Source: Ignavibacteria bacterium
Lineage (GTDB): Bacteria; Bacteroidota; Ignavibacteria; Ignavibacteriales; Melioribacteraceae
Length of the DNA stretch: 15,433 bases
Assembly (NCBI GenBank): GCA_027347805.1
Contig: DAIEQP010000002.1
Location: 1 to 15,433, forward strand
Direction of reading: 5' to 3'
In this document: positions 7,154 through 15,200 of the stretch, piece by piece
Layout: each line of letters begins with the position of its first letter
How positions within the stretch are numbered: position 1 is the stretch's first letter
Notes under the pieces: model-generated
What the model saw: the letters and a program-made list of their open reading frames with translations, nothing else
Database searches by the model: none
What the model was told of the DNA's origin: nothing
Program-made: the position numbers and the translations under genes

Positions 7154-7219
7154 TAGATCTTTCGGTGAAAAATAGTTTGCAAATTTGGTGGCAAATGTAA
7201 GGTTTATTGAATTGAATTT

Positions 7220-7256
7220 CTAAAAACCAGAGGCAAGTCAATTAACCCGCCTCTTT
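7220..7256 (-). terminator. Rho-independent terminator after dgt
   Basis: On the minus strand AGAGGC (7254-7249) pairs with GCCTCT (7234-7229) across a 14-base loop. It is followed two bases later by TTTTTA. It begins nine bases after the dgt stop codon and separates dgt from the two-component operon downstream. The 6-bp stem is GC-rich enough to be credible. Confidence 0.6.
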
Positions 7257-7262
7257 AATTTA

Positions 7263-8537
7263 TTATGCAAGGTCGGTTAATGCGCTATAATCAATATCGA
7301 AAAGCCTTCTGTACATTCTTATTGCATAAGAATCGGTTGACCCCGAAATATAATCGCAGACCATTCTGGCGCGCATCGATTTACTTTTCTCTCTGCGAAT
7401 GAGCTTATCATTAAAATCGGGCAGAAGTTTTGTGCTGCCTAATCTGGCAACATAATTTTTTTCAAATAGATTGAATATGTTTTCGATCATCGAATTACCT
7501 TTGAATTCAATCTGATGAAGAGCAGATGATTTGAATACCAAATCGACAGAAATTTTTTTATAAATATTAGCACGTTCAACAATTTCGCTGGGGATAGATA
7601 AAGTAAATTTATACCTGTTTGTAAATTTATCCATGAATGTTTTTCTTTCTTTCAAACTGCAGGCTCGTACAAATTCACCTATCTGGGATCCAAACTTTGC
7701 CTTGAAGTTTCCTTTTTTAATCCAGCCGACAATTTCTTCAATTATTTTTGTTTGAAGTTCAGTTAATTGCTGCTCTTTTTGCCATTGCGATAACTTTGCA
7801 ATTGTAATGAATCCGCCGGAGATGCTGTCAACCAAATCATTGATAGCATAAGCGGTATCGTCAGCCCAATCCATTATCTGGCATTCGATACTCTGGAAAT
7901 TATTTATCTTTTCCGGTGAATTAAATTTTGTTCTATAGTTGGTTTTACCAAACACAAACGAGAGGTAATTTTTTTCTTCATCATAAATGAAATGATTATC
8001 CGGATTTTTAAAATCGCTGAACGTTGCTTTGTATTTTAAAATACCATCAAGAAATGCACGGCAGGGATTCATTCCCCGATGCTGATCTTCTCTTTTGTAA
8101 AATATTCGGGTCACAAGTCGCAGGGTTTGTCCGTTTCCTTCAAAACCCCCATATTTTTTCATCAATCTATTTAAAGTCCTTTCACCAGCGTGTCCAAAAG
8201 GAGGGTGGCCTAAATCATGAGCCAGACAGCACGCTTCGACTAAATCGGGGTCAATAAAAAAATCATCTTTCAAAAATTTTTTTTCTTTGACCAAAAGATA
8301 ATTACAAATTGATCTCCCGATTTGTGCGACTTCAATTGAATGAGTCAATCGTGTTCTATAAAAATCATATTCACCGGGAAGAAAAACCTGTGTTTTTCCC
8401 TGCAGTCTGCGGAATTCGGAGGAATGAATAATTCTATCGCGGTCAATTTGAAACGGCGATCTGTAATCACTGTCGCGATCGCTTTTCTTTAATCTTTCAA
8501 AGTCAAATTCATTGTAGAAAGTATTTTTCATTTTCAT
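7263..8537 (-). CDS. dgt: Deoxyguanosinetriphosphate triphosphohydrolase (HD-domain dNTPase)
   Basis: This cytosolic HD-superfamily enzyme hydrolyses dGTP or other dNTPs to the nucleoside plus tripolyphosphate. It affects dNTP pools and in some bacteria phage sensitivity. Signature motifs are RSPFQIDRDRII (26-37), FRRLQGKTQVF (42-52), YRTRLTHSIEVAQIGR (60-75, metal ligand H66), AHDLGHPPFGHAGE (106-119, H107/D108) and DWADDTAYAINDLVD (223-237, D226 or D227 as ligand). The length of 424 residues is in the family range. The frame opens at a TTG (8552). I prefer ATG 8537, but the ATG at 8531 is equally possible because no strong ribosome binding site is visible for any of them. It is transcribed divergently from the CDF exporter and followed by its own terminator. 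Substrate preference cannot be read from the sequence. Confidence 0.9.
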   Translation of the reverse strand: MKMKNTFYNEFDFERLKKSDRDSDYRSPFQIDRDRIIHSSEFRRLQGKTQVFLPGEYDFYRTRLTHSIEVAQIGRSICNYLLVKEKKFLKDDFFIDPDLVEACCLAHDLGHPPFGHAGERTLNRLMKKYGGFEGNGQTLRLVTRIFYKREDQHRGMNPCRAFLDGILKYKATFSDFKNPDNHFIYDEEKNYLSFVFGKTNYRTKFNSPEKINNFQSIECQIMDWADDTAYAINDLVDSISGGFITIAKLSQWQKEQQLTELQTKIIEEIVGWIKKGNFKAKFGSQIGEFVRACSLKERKTFMDKFTNRYKFTLSIPSEIVERANIYKKISVDLVFKSSALHQIEFKGNSMIENIFNLFEKNYVARLGSTKLLPDFNDKLIRREKSKSMRARMVCDYISGSTDSYAIRMYRRLFDIDYSALTDLA

Positions 8538-8601
8538 TTTAGATTTTTTCAAAAACCAATTGTAATTTAAGCATTGGATATATTAATAACAGAAAGAAAT
8601 A

Positions 8602-9516
8602 GTGTCACACGCTCATTTTCACAATAAACAAAAATCACTGAACTCAACGGCCGGTCGTCTGTTTATTACGATGACATTGAACTTTATAATCACCATTGTA
8701 CAAATAATCGGCGGCATTTTCACAAACAGTCTTGCATTAATATCAGACGCTCTTCATAATTTCAGCGACGGAATTTCAATTATCATTTCTTACATAGCAA
8801 TCCTGTTGAAGAAAAAAGAAAATTCAACAAAGCATACATTTGGACTGAAACGGGCAGAAATTCTGGCCGCTTTTATAAACGCCTCGGTTTTAATTGGCGT
8901 TTATATATTTCTTTTTTATCAGGCAGTTATAAGATTTTTTAATCCCGCCGAAATAGAACCGCTGATGATGAGTGTCATTGCTTTAATCGGTCTTGTAGGA
9001 AACATAATCGGCACAATTTTACTTAAACGTGATTCGGAAAGCAGTATGAATATACGCTCATCATATGTTCATTTGTTAAGCGATTCAATTTCTTCGGTTT
9101 CTGTTATTTTGGGGGCAATTGCAATCGGTTATTTGAAATGGAATTGGATTGATCCGGCTCTAACACTTTTAATCGGGCTTTACATTGTAAAAGAAAGCTA
9201 TGATATATTAAGCGATGCAGTTCATGTTTTGATGGAAGGAACCCCCCCTCAAATTAATGTTGAAGATATAAAATTAACAGTGGAAGAAATTGAAGAAGTT
9301 GAAGATATACATCATTTGCACATCTGGATGGTTGGAGAAAATGATTTTCATTTGGAGGCACACGTAAACGTAAATGATATGAAGGTAAGTGAAAGCGATA
9401 ATCTCCGTTTTAAAATAGAAAAATTATTGGAAGAAAAATTTCACATTCACCACGTAACGCTTCAGTTTGAATGCAGGCAGTGTCTTAACAGCGGATTAAT
9501 TCACCAGCATCCGTAA
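8602..9516 (+). CDS. CDF-family zinc/divalent cation exporter (CzcD/ZitB type)
   Basis: The 304-residue inner-membrane protein has six predicted membrane segments at about 20-40, 42-70, 88-112, 120-142, 155-177 and 180-197, and a cytosolic C-terminal domain from about 210. Metal site A is the HxxxD pair H52/D56 in TM2 (ISDALHNFSDG) and H157/D161 in TM5 (SSYVHLLSDS). This His/Asp pattern is typical of Zn2+-exporting CDFs, which work as H+ antiporters. The N-terminus is His-containing (SHAHFHN). The C-terminal domain has the family motifs DIHHLHIWMV and FHIHHVTLQFEC, plus extra Cys/His residues (CRQC, HQH at the end). The start is GTG at 8602; an in-frame TAA at 8587-8589 rules out a longer frame. 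Only a weak AGAAAG precedes it. The 3' end lies two bases from convergent sufE. Confidence 0.9.
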   Translation: MSHAHFHNKQKSLNSTAGRLFITMTLNFIITIVQIIGGIFTNSLALISDALHNFSDGISIIISYIAILLKKKENSTKHTFGLKRAEILAAFINASVLIGVYIFLFYQAVIRFFNPAEIEPLMMSVIALIGLVGNIIGTILLKRDSESSMNIRSSYVHLLSDSISSVSVILGAIAIGYLKWNWIDPALTLLIGLYIVKESYDILSDAVHVLMEGTPPQINVEDIKLTVEEIEEVEDIHHLHIWMVGENDFHLEAHVNVNDMKVSESDNLRFKIEKLLEEKFHIHHVTLQFECRQCLNSGLIHQHP

Positions 9517-9518
9517 AA

Positions 9519-9947
9519 TTATTTTCTAGAGCTCATTGCCTTGAATGCAAGCGCATACATTTGTATTTGTTTCATCATTGCGCCAAGGCCATTCTTGCGG
9601 GTCGGTGAAAGATGTTTATCGATTCCTATCTGCTGCAGAAAAGAGGGAGGACTTGAAAGGATCTCTTCCGGCGAATGATCCGAATAAGTTCTTATAAGAA
9701 GTGAAATCAATCCTTTAACAATAGCAGCGTCACTATCCGCTTCAAAAATTATTTTGCCCTCATTTAGCCGGGCGTTTATCCAAACTTGTGACTGGCACCC
9801 TGTGAGTTTATATTTTTCTGTATGGAATTCTTCTGCAAGCGCTGGAAGCTTCTTCCCTTCATCAATTAAATGTTTGTATTTGTCGTCCCACTCCGTGAAC
9901 TGTTCAAATTCATTTATGATTTGCTGTTGAATTTCTGGAATTGTCAT
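9519..9947 (-). CDS. sufE: SufE-like cysteine desulfuration protein
   Basis: The 142-residue protein matches SufE along its length. C51 in GCQSQVWI is the sulfur-accepting cysteine, at the same position as in E. coli SufE (138 residues). The typical DSDAAIVKGLISLLIRTYS block (72-90), the FLQQIGIDKHLSPTRKNGLGAM block (103-124) and a C-terminal helix are present. SufE takes persulfide sulfur from the desulfurase SufS and stimulates it for Fe-S cluster assembly in the cytosol. No other suf genes are visible. The gene follows a DUF3078 outer-membrane protein gene by 11 bases and is probably co-transcribed with it. No strong ribosome binding site is seen, so it may depend on coupling from upstream. 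The ATG is the first in frame with the conserved N-terminus. Confidence 0.92.
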   Translation of the reverse strand: MTIPEIQQQIINEFEQFTEWDDKYKHLIDEGKKLPALAEEFHTEKYKLTGCQSQVWINARLNEGKIIFEADSDAAIVKGLISLLIRTYSDHSPEEILSSPPSFLQQIGIDKHLSPTRKNGLGAMMKQIQMYALAFKAMSSRK

Positions 9948-9958
9948 TTGTAGACCAT

Positions 9959-10801
9959 TTATAATAGTGTGTAAGTTATTCCGATTAATAGAGCTTGTTT
10001 CGTCTGTGTGTATGGAGACTGCATTTTTTCATACACAAGCTGATATGTAAAATTAACTGAAATCAGTTTTGTAATTTTTGCCGCAATGTTATTATCCCAG
10101 CGAACATCCCAAACATCAAGACTTTTGAATTGAGTAAACAATCTTAGTTTACTAGAATAAATAAGATTGTCATCCAGTTTATAATTTATATCTGTAACAG
10201 ATTCGATACCGGTTTCAAATTTAAATGCTTCCATTTTGTCGGAAGTTGAAACATCGTCCGCATATTGACGAAACTTATTTGTAATAATTTCCTGAAAACC
10301 GATTCCAAGACGGGTAACAATACTTTTATATTTATCGTATGTAAAACCAATTGTTTGTGTAATGTATCCCGGATCGAAAAAGTTTGCAATTTCCAAAGCG
10401 GGATCCGGTTTGTAATCGAAACCGCTGGCAATTTGCGTTCGTACTGAATTTGAAAAGAACGGGCTAACAGCCCAGCCCATATTATAGCTGGCTACATTTT
10501 CTAGATAGAAATCATTATCGGTTGTTCTGTAAGTTTCTCCGCCAATCTTCGATCTTCCGTAAGTTGCCTTAATAGAATTTTTGAATGACCACAAATCGCT
10601 AGTATTATCAAGGTGAAAATCGCCCATGAACACCCATGAAACAGAATTATCGCCGCCTTTTACCCAATTTGAAAATGCAATTTGACTTATGCTTGCACCA
10701 ACAACTAACGAGGGCATCCATTTGTTTTTAAGCGAATCAGGAATCTGTGAAAATGTTGAAACATAGGTAATCAACAGTAAAATTGTTATTAAGTGTTTCA
10801 T
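9959..10801 (-). CDS. DUF3078 outer-membrane beta-barrel protein
   Basis: The 280-residue protein has a signal peptide (MKHLITILLLITYVSTFSQ) followed by alternating amphipathic strands. It carries the DUF3078 hallmark near the N-terminus (ASISQIAFSNWVKGGDNSVSW, about residues 36-56). The strand-rich pattern, the many Tyr/Trp/Phe residues and the terminal strand ALLIGITYTLL suggest an outer-membrane barrel. The family is characteristic of the Bacteroidota/Chlorobiota group and has no established function. The frame is open to 10843, but ATG 10801 begins the signal peptide and has GGAG eight bases upstream, so it is the better start. sufE follows after 11 bases; uvrB is divergent across 131 bases. 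Confidence 0.85.
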   Translation of the reverse strand: MKHLITILLLITYVSTFSQIPDSLKNKWMPSLVVGASISQIAFSNWVKGGDNSVSWVFMGDFHLDNTSDLWSFKNSIKATYGRSKIGGETYRTTDNDFYLENVASYNMGWAVSPFFSNSVRTQIASGFDYKPDPALEIANFFDPGYITQTIGFTYDKYKSIVTRLGIGFQEIITNKFRQYADDVSTSDKMEAFKFETGIESVTDINYKLDDNLIYSSKLRLFTQFKSLDVWDVRWDNNIAAKITKLISVNFTYQLVYEKMQSPYTQTKQALLIGITYTLL

Positions 10802-10853
10802 TTCGATTCTCCATAAATACATACATAAAAATAATAAAATCATTTTTTGTTCG

Positions 10854-10873
10854 TAAAAGTAACAGTACTTTTA
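10854..10873. promoter_or_regulatory. Perfect 20-bp dyad in the DUF3078/uvrB divergent promoter region
   Basis: TAAAAGTAACAGTACTTTTA is an 8+4+8 perfect dyad. Its right half continues as AGTACTTTTATAG (10864-10876), which recurs as AGTATTTTTATAG at 10897-10909. That is 33 bases away, about three helical turns, with one mismatch. The arrangement looks like an operator with a half-site repeat that could control uvrB, the DUF3078 operon or both. The sequence does not match the E. coli (CTGT-N8-ACAG) or Bacillus (CGAAC-N4-GTTCG) LexA boxes. Confidence 0.35.
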
Positions 10874-10932
10874 TAGAAAACAATTTGTCAATAAATAGTA
10901 TTTTTATAGTTGCTTTCCGAAAGGGTTTATTG

Positions 10933-12948
10933 ATGTCAAAATTCGAATTAGTTTCAAACTATCAGCCGTCGGGTGATCAGCCCAGGGCAATTGCCGAGCT
11001 ACTGGAAGGATTAAATCGCGGTGATAAACACCAGGTTCTGCTTGGCGTAACCGGGAGCGGCAAGACTTACACAATGTCTAACGTGATTAAAGAATTTAAT
11101 CGCCCGACATTAATTATTTCGCACAATAAAACTTTAGCTGCCCAGCTTTATTCTGAATTCAAATCTTTTTTTCCCAACAACGCAGTTGAATTTTTTATCA
11201 GTTATTATGACTATTATCAGCCCGAGGCTTATGTAGTAAAAAGAGATTTATACATAGAAAAAGATTTTGCAGTAAATGAAGAAATTGACCGCCTCCGATT
11301 AAAAGCTACAACTTCATTAATTGAAGGAAGAAGAGATGTAATTATTGTTGCGAGCGTTAGTTGTATTTATGGAATTGGGGCCCCGGAAGAATATGCAAGA
11401 CAAATTCTTTTCCTCCGAAAGGGTCAAATCATTGAAAGAAAAAAACTATTGAGAAATCTTATTGATATTTATTATACACGCAACGATGCTGATTTTACAA
11501 GGGGAACATTCAGAGCACGCGGTGATGTTGTTGAAGTAATACCGGCATATCAATATGAAGAAGCGGTTAGAATAGAATTTTGGGTCGACGAAATTGAACG
11601 GTTATCTATTATTGATTCAATAACCGGCGATGTTATTGAACATGTTGAATCAACAGCAATTTATCCTGCAAAATATTTTGTAACAACAAAAGAACAGGTT
11701 AACAGGGCTATTCAAACTATTGATGAAGAACTGCGGGAACGATTAAAATATTTTTGGTCTCAGGAAAAATATGTTGAAGCCCAGCGGCTTGAACAGAGAA
11801 CAAAATTTGATATCGAAATGATGAGGGAAATTGGATATTGTTCAGGAATAGAAAATTATTCCCGCCACATGGATGGAAGACCACCTGGTTCGCGGCCGTT
11901 TTGTTTGTTTGATTATTTTCCAAAAGATTACCTATTAATTATAGATGAATCTCATGTTACTGTTCCCCAGATCCGTGCAATGTATAATGGTGATCGATCA
12001 CGCAAAGAAGTATTGGTTGAACATGGGTTTCGATTACCAAGCGCACTCGATAACCGCCCGCTCAAATTTGAGGAATATGATGCTCTTACAAATCAGGTTG
12101 TTTATGTTAGCGCAACTCCTGCGCCATATGAACTTGAAAAAACACAGGGTGCGTTCGTTGAGCAAATAATTCGCCCTACCGGCTTGCTCGACCCCGAAAT
12201 AGAAGTTCGTCCGATCAAAGGGCAGATTGATGACTTAATAGGCGAAATAAAAAAACGTGTTGAAATAAAAGAAAGAATTCTTGTTACAACACTCACAAAA
12301 AAAATGGCAGAGGATTTAACTGATTATCTCGATAAGTTAAAAATAAAAGTCCGTTATATTCATAGTGAAGTCGATGCGCTTGAACGTGTTGAAATTATTC
12401 GTGATTTGCGCATAGGAGATTTTGATGTTCTTGTTGGGGTTAATTTATTGAGAGAAGGACTGGATCTTCCTGAAGTTTCTCTTGTCGCAATTATCGACGC
12501 AGATAAAGAAGGGTTTTTAAGAAGTGAAAGATCTTTAATGCAGACTGCTGGCAGAACAGCACGTAATGTGAATGGAAAGGTTATAATGTATGCTGACGTA
12601 ATCACCGAATCGATGAGAAAAACAATTACTGAAACAAACAGGAGAAGAATAATTCAAAAAGAATACAATGAAGCAAACAATATACAGCCAAAAACAGTTT
12701 ATAAAAGCGTTGAAGAAATTTTGAACTCGACTTCCATTGCAGATGTAAGAAAGAAGGATTATGAAAAACAGGAAGCGGCATTTTCTAAGGTTGCCGAACC
12801 AGTTATAAAATATATGAGTGATGACCAGAAAAAAGATTTGCTTGATCAGATGAATGAAGAAATGTTAAGTGCGGCAAAGGATTTGGAATTTGAACGAGCC
12901 GCAATGTTAAGAGACGAAATAGAAAAACTTAAGAAAATGCTGAAATAA
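10933..12948 (+). CDS. uvrB: Excinuclease ABC subunit B
   Basis: UvrB is the damage-verifying helicase-like subunit of nucleotide excision repair, loaded by UvrA and then binding UvrC. At 671 residues it matches the usual length (E. coli 673). Visible motifs are the start SKFELVSNYQPSGDQP, Walker A GVTGSGKT (38-45) and the DNA-probing beta-hairpin tyrosines in YYDYYQPEAY (91-100). Also present are DESH (338-341), SATPAPYE (393-400), GVNLLREGLDLPE (502-514), motif VI QTAGRTARN (537-545) and a C-terminal UVR motif (about 633-668) for UvrC contact. The frame extends upstream to 10783, but ATG 10933 starts exactly at the conserved N-terminus and has GAAAGGG at 10919-10925, seven bases away. The last stop lies 31 bases from the convergent methyltransferase gene, with no hairpin between them. 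Confidence 0.97.
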   Translation: MSKFELVSNYQPSGDQPRAIAELLEGLNRGDKHQVLLGVTGSGKTYTMSNVIKEFNRPTLIISHNKTLAAQLYSEFKSFFPNNAVEFFISYYDYYQPEAYVVKRDLYIEKDFAVNEEIDRLRLKATTSLIEGRRDVIIVASVSCIYGIGAPEEYARQILFLRKGQIIERKKLLRNLIDIYYTRNDADFTRGTFRARGDVVEVIPAYQYEEAVRIEFWVDEIERLSIIDSITGDVIEHVESTAIYPAKYFVTTKEQVNRAIQTIDEELRERLKYFWSQEKYVEAQRLEQRTKFDIEMMREIGYCSGIENYSRHMDGRPPGSRPFCLFDYFPKDYLLIIDESHVTVPQIRAMYNGDRSRKEVLVEHGFRLPSALDNRPLKFEEYDALTNQVVYVSATPAPYELEKTQGAFVEQIIRPTGLLDPEIEVRPIKGQIDDLIGEIKKRVEIKERILVTTLTKKMAEDLTDYLDKLKIKVRYIHSEVDALERVEIIRDLRIGDFDVLVGVNLLREGLDLPEVSLVAIIDADKEGFLRSERSLMQTAGRTARNVNGKVIMYADVITESMRKTITETNRRRIIQKEYNEANNIQPKTVYKSVEEILNSTSIADVRKKDYEKQEAAFSKVAEPVIKYMSDDQKKDLLDQMNEEMLSAAKDLEFERAAMLRDEIEKLKKMLK

Positions 12949-12979
12949 TTTTCACCTGATTCGGTAAATATATTTTTAG

Positions 12980-13858
12980 TTATTTAGCGGAGCGGTCAAC
13001 TATTTTTTTTATTTCTCTTATGTGAGCCGGGTTTGTTCCACAGCAGCCGCCGATAATATTTACTCCACAGGAAAGTAATCTTTCAACTTTTGGCGAAATA
13101 ACTTCAGGCGTTTCTTTATAAACATTTTTACCATCGATTAATTCGGGCAGGCCTGCATTAGCCTGTGCAAGTATTGGTATTGAAGTTAACGCTTTCATTG
13201 CTTTTACTACTTCTATCATCTCATCAAAACCTCTTCCACAGTTTGAGCCTAAAATATCAGCGCCGGCACCAGTCAACCGTTGAACAGCTGTTTCAACATC
13301 AACGCCCCACATTGTTTTCAGTCCCGATTCAAAAGTCATAGTTGCAGCAACAGGTAAATTTGTTTTTTCTTTAGCAGCACGAACTGCCGTTTCGGCTTCT
13401 TCAATTGACATCATTGTTTCAACCACTAATAAATCAACTCCTCCCTCAGCCAAAGCTTCTGCTTGTTCGGCAAAAGCATCATAAGCGGCCTGCAATGTTA
13501 AATCGCCATATGGTTCTAATATCTGGCTGGTAGGACCAATGGAACCAGCGACAAATTTTCCTTTAGGGCAAACTGCTTTTGCATTCTCAGCCGCTTTTTT
13601 ATTTAATTCCCTTACCCGGTTTTCAAATTGATGAATTGCCAGACAAATTCTTGTGCCGCCGAATGAATTAGTTTCAACCAAATCTGAACCCGCATCATAA
13701 TAATCTTTATGAATAGATTGAACAATTTCAGGATGAGTTGCATTCATTTCTTCAGGGCAGGAGCCGGGAACCATTCCTCTTCGTTGTAGCTCTGTTCCCA
13801 TTGCACCGTCTGATACCAAAATAATTCCGGATGATAGTTTTTCTAAAATAGCGGCCAT
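12980..13858 (-). CDS. Stand-alone homocysteine S-methyltransferase domain protein
   Basis: The 292-residue protein is a complete (beta/alpha)8 homocysteine-binding/methyltransferase module (pfam S-methyl_trans). Motifs are SDGAMGTELQRRGM (16-29), VETNSFGGTR (61-70), GSIGPTSQILEPYGDLT (105-121), VVETMMSIEEA (145-155) and the zinc triad C207 (GSNCG) plus C272/C273 (GGCCGT). The zinc activates the homocysteine (or other thiol) thiolate. The sequence resembles the N-terminal module of cobalamin-dependent MetH and the BHMT half of MTHFR fusions more than betaine or S-methylmethionine enzymes. However, no corrinoid, folate-binding or MTHFR domain follows. The methyl donor is therefore unknown; it may work with separately encoded partners. 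It lies 41 bases downstream of the C1 peptidase gene on the same strand. The ATG has no strong ribosome binding site. Confidence 0.82.
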   Translation of the reverse strand: MAAILEKLSSGIILVSDGAMGTELQRRGMVPGSCPEEMNATHPEIVQSIHKDYYDAGSDLVETNSFGGTRICLAIHQFENRVRELNKKAAENAKAVCPKGKFVAGSIGPTSQILEPYGDLTLQAAYDAFAEQAEALAEGGVDLLVVETMMSIEEAETAVRAAKEKTNLPVAATMTFESGLKTMWGVDVETAVQRLTGAGADILGSNCGRGFDEMIEVVKAMKALTSIPILAQANAGLPELIDGKNVYKETPEVISPKVERLLSCGVNIIGGCCGTNPAHIREIKKIVDRSAK

Positions 13859-13899
13859 ATGTTTTTCTGGATCGATTTAACAAATGTTTATTAATACAA

Positions 13900-15060
13900 T
13901 TATAAACCAAGTTTTTGTTTTAACCAAGAAGGAACAGCATCTTTGTGAACCATGATAGCAACGGTTTTCAAGCGTGCATATATTTCACTCATATACCAAT
14001 AACCATCATATTTTTTATCCTTGGTTCCCCAGGAATTTTTTACATAATAAAACTTGTATCCGCGCTGGTCTTTTGCAAGGCCGGTAATGTGCATTAAGTG
14101 ATCATCGGTAGTCGTCTGGTTATCGAAAGCGCTTTGCCTCATTTCTTGTGTTATAAATTTTTCTTTTACGGGTTCTTCTTCTTTATCTGTGTCTTTGTCT
14201 TCATCGCTTTTTTCCTGTTCATCCGATTGAGGAATTATTGCTAATCCCTTTTTTCGATCAAAAGTTTTTTCAGAAGTGTCGCCATCCCACAAAACAGAAT
14301 AACCGCCAGCAAGCGAGGTATCGATTAGATGAATCATATCGTTAATTGGTAAATTGAAATATTCATCACGGCTCCAGTTATCCGGAATCTCTAAAACAAA
14401 TTTTGAATAAAAAGGATGATGTATGTAAGAAGTAAATTCAATATAATCATTGGGATTAAAACCAAGCGAATCCACAAAACTTTTGGGCGTAAATTTTCTT
14501 CCCAGGTAATTAAATTCTTTTTGAGGAACACCAAGATAAATATTAAGAATAGATTCTATAACCTGCGGCCATATAGGTGTAACTTTACCGCCTTTGTTTT
14601 TAGAAATTGCCTCAACGCTCGCCTTTAAAACCGCATCCATTTCACCATGATTATGTTCTTCCTCTCCGATATTCATACCTTTATAAATTTCTTCCGGAAC
14701 CATTCCGTACTTTCTGATCACATTCATTACATCGTGACCTTGTCCACCAACGCTGAAATTTGTTGTTCCTGAAAGTCGGACATAATTAAGCGCTTTTTCC
14801 GGATATGCAAATCGAACCGGCCACATTGTTGATAATTTATGCTCTCCTTTTCCTAAACGAATTAATTCAGTTTCAACAAAAGAAGTTGTTGCAAAAGACC
14901 AGCATGTTCCTGTTTTTGATTGATTTTTTACTGGAGTGGTTTTTATCTGGTGAATCATTTTGAATTTATAAACATCCTCGGATATTTTTTTCTTTGCCTG
15001 TGCGTAATTAATGAGGCATGACAAGATTATAATGGTTACAATTAACTTAACAGGTTTCAT
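13900..15060 (-). CDS. Exported C1-family aminopeptidase (PepC / bleomycin hydrolase type)
   Basis: The 386-residue papain-fold cysteine peptidase has a signal peptide (about 1-22, ending in NYAQA). The active-site set is complete: oxyanion Q47 and nucleophile C53 in KNQSKTGTCWSFATTS, H321 in TDDHLMHITGL and N342 in YYVKNSWGT. The segments GGQGHDVMNVIRKYGMVPEEIY (105-126) and SLAGGYSVLWDGDTSEK (249-265) are typical of C1B enzymes such as PepC. Classical PepC and bleomycin hydrolase are cytosolic hexameric aminopeptidases, so the signal peptide implies a periplasmic or surface version. Residues 279-300 form a very acidic D/E/K-rich insertion before the His motif. The ATG has GGAAGGA just upstream. 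The methyltransferase gene follows after 41 bases; an exported isoaspartyl peptidase gene is divergent across 140 bases. Confidence 0.88.
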   Translation of the reverse strand: MKPVKLIVTIIILSCLINYAQAKKKISEDVYKFKMIHQIKTTPVKNQSKTGTCWSFATTSFVETELIRLGKGEHKLSTMWPVRFAYPEKALNYVRLSGTTNFSVGGQGHDVMNVIRKYGMVPEEIYKGMNIGEEEHNHGEMDAVLKASVEAISKNKGGKVTPIWPQVIESILNIYLGVPQKEFNYLGRKFTPKSFVDSLGFNPNDYIEFTSYIHHPFYSKFVLEIPDNWSRDEYFNLPINDMIHLIDTSLAGGYSVLWDGDTSEKTFDRKKGLAIIPQSDEQEKSDEDKDTDKEEEPVKEKFITQEMRQSAFDNQTTTDDHLMHITGLAKDQRGYKFYYVKNSWGTKDKKYDGYWYMSEIYARLKTVAIMVHKDAVPSWLKQKLGL

Positions 15061-15150
15061 GATTCCTTCCGGGTTGTAATTAATAAAACAAAATTAGTTG
15101 TTGGACAAATTAATATCACTAAATTTATTTAGAAGAATACTAATTGCTTT

Positions 15151-15169
15151 TTATCCCGAAGCAGGATAA
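15151..15169. promoter_or_regulatory. Small dyad upstream of the isoaspartyl peptidase gene
   Basis: TTATCC (15151-15156) and GGATAA (15164-15169) flank a 7-base centre in the 140-bp divergent region between the two exported peptidase genes, 31 bases before the GTG start at 15201. It could be an operator or a leader hairpin. It has no following T-run, so a terminator is unlikely. Confidence 0.25.
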
Positions 15170-15200
15170 TTTCAAATCAATATTTATAAAAGGATAACAA

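Noticed and set aside
7154..7219. ATTTGC direct repeat (6-base spacing) upstream of the histidine kinase, considered as an operator
   Set aside because: The units are only six bases in AT-rich sequence with no further symmetry; insufficient support.
10884..10912. Bacteroidota-type promoter for uvrB (TTTG, then TATAGTTG after 17 bases)
   Set aside because: One mismatch in the -7 box, short spacing, and only about 14 bases would remain before the start codon; AT-rich DNA gives many such matches.
10783..10932. 50-residue N-terminal extension of UvrB
   Set aside because: UvrB normally starts at MSKFELVSNY-like sequence. The extension overlaps the divergent DUF3078 gene and has no family similarity, whereas ATG 10933 has GAAAGGG.
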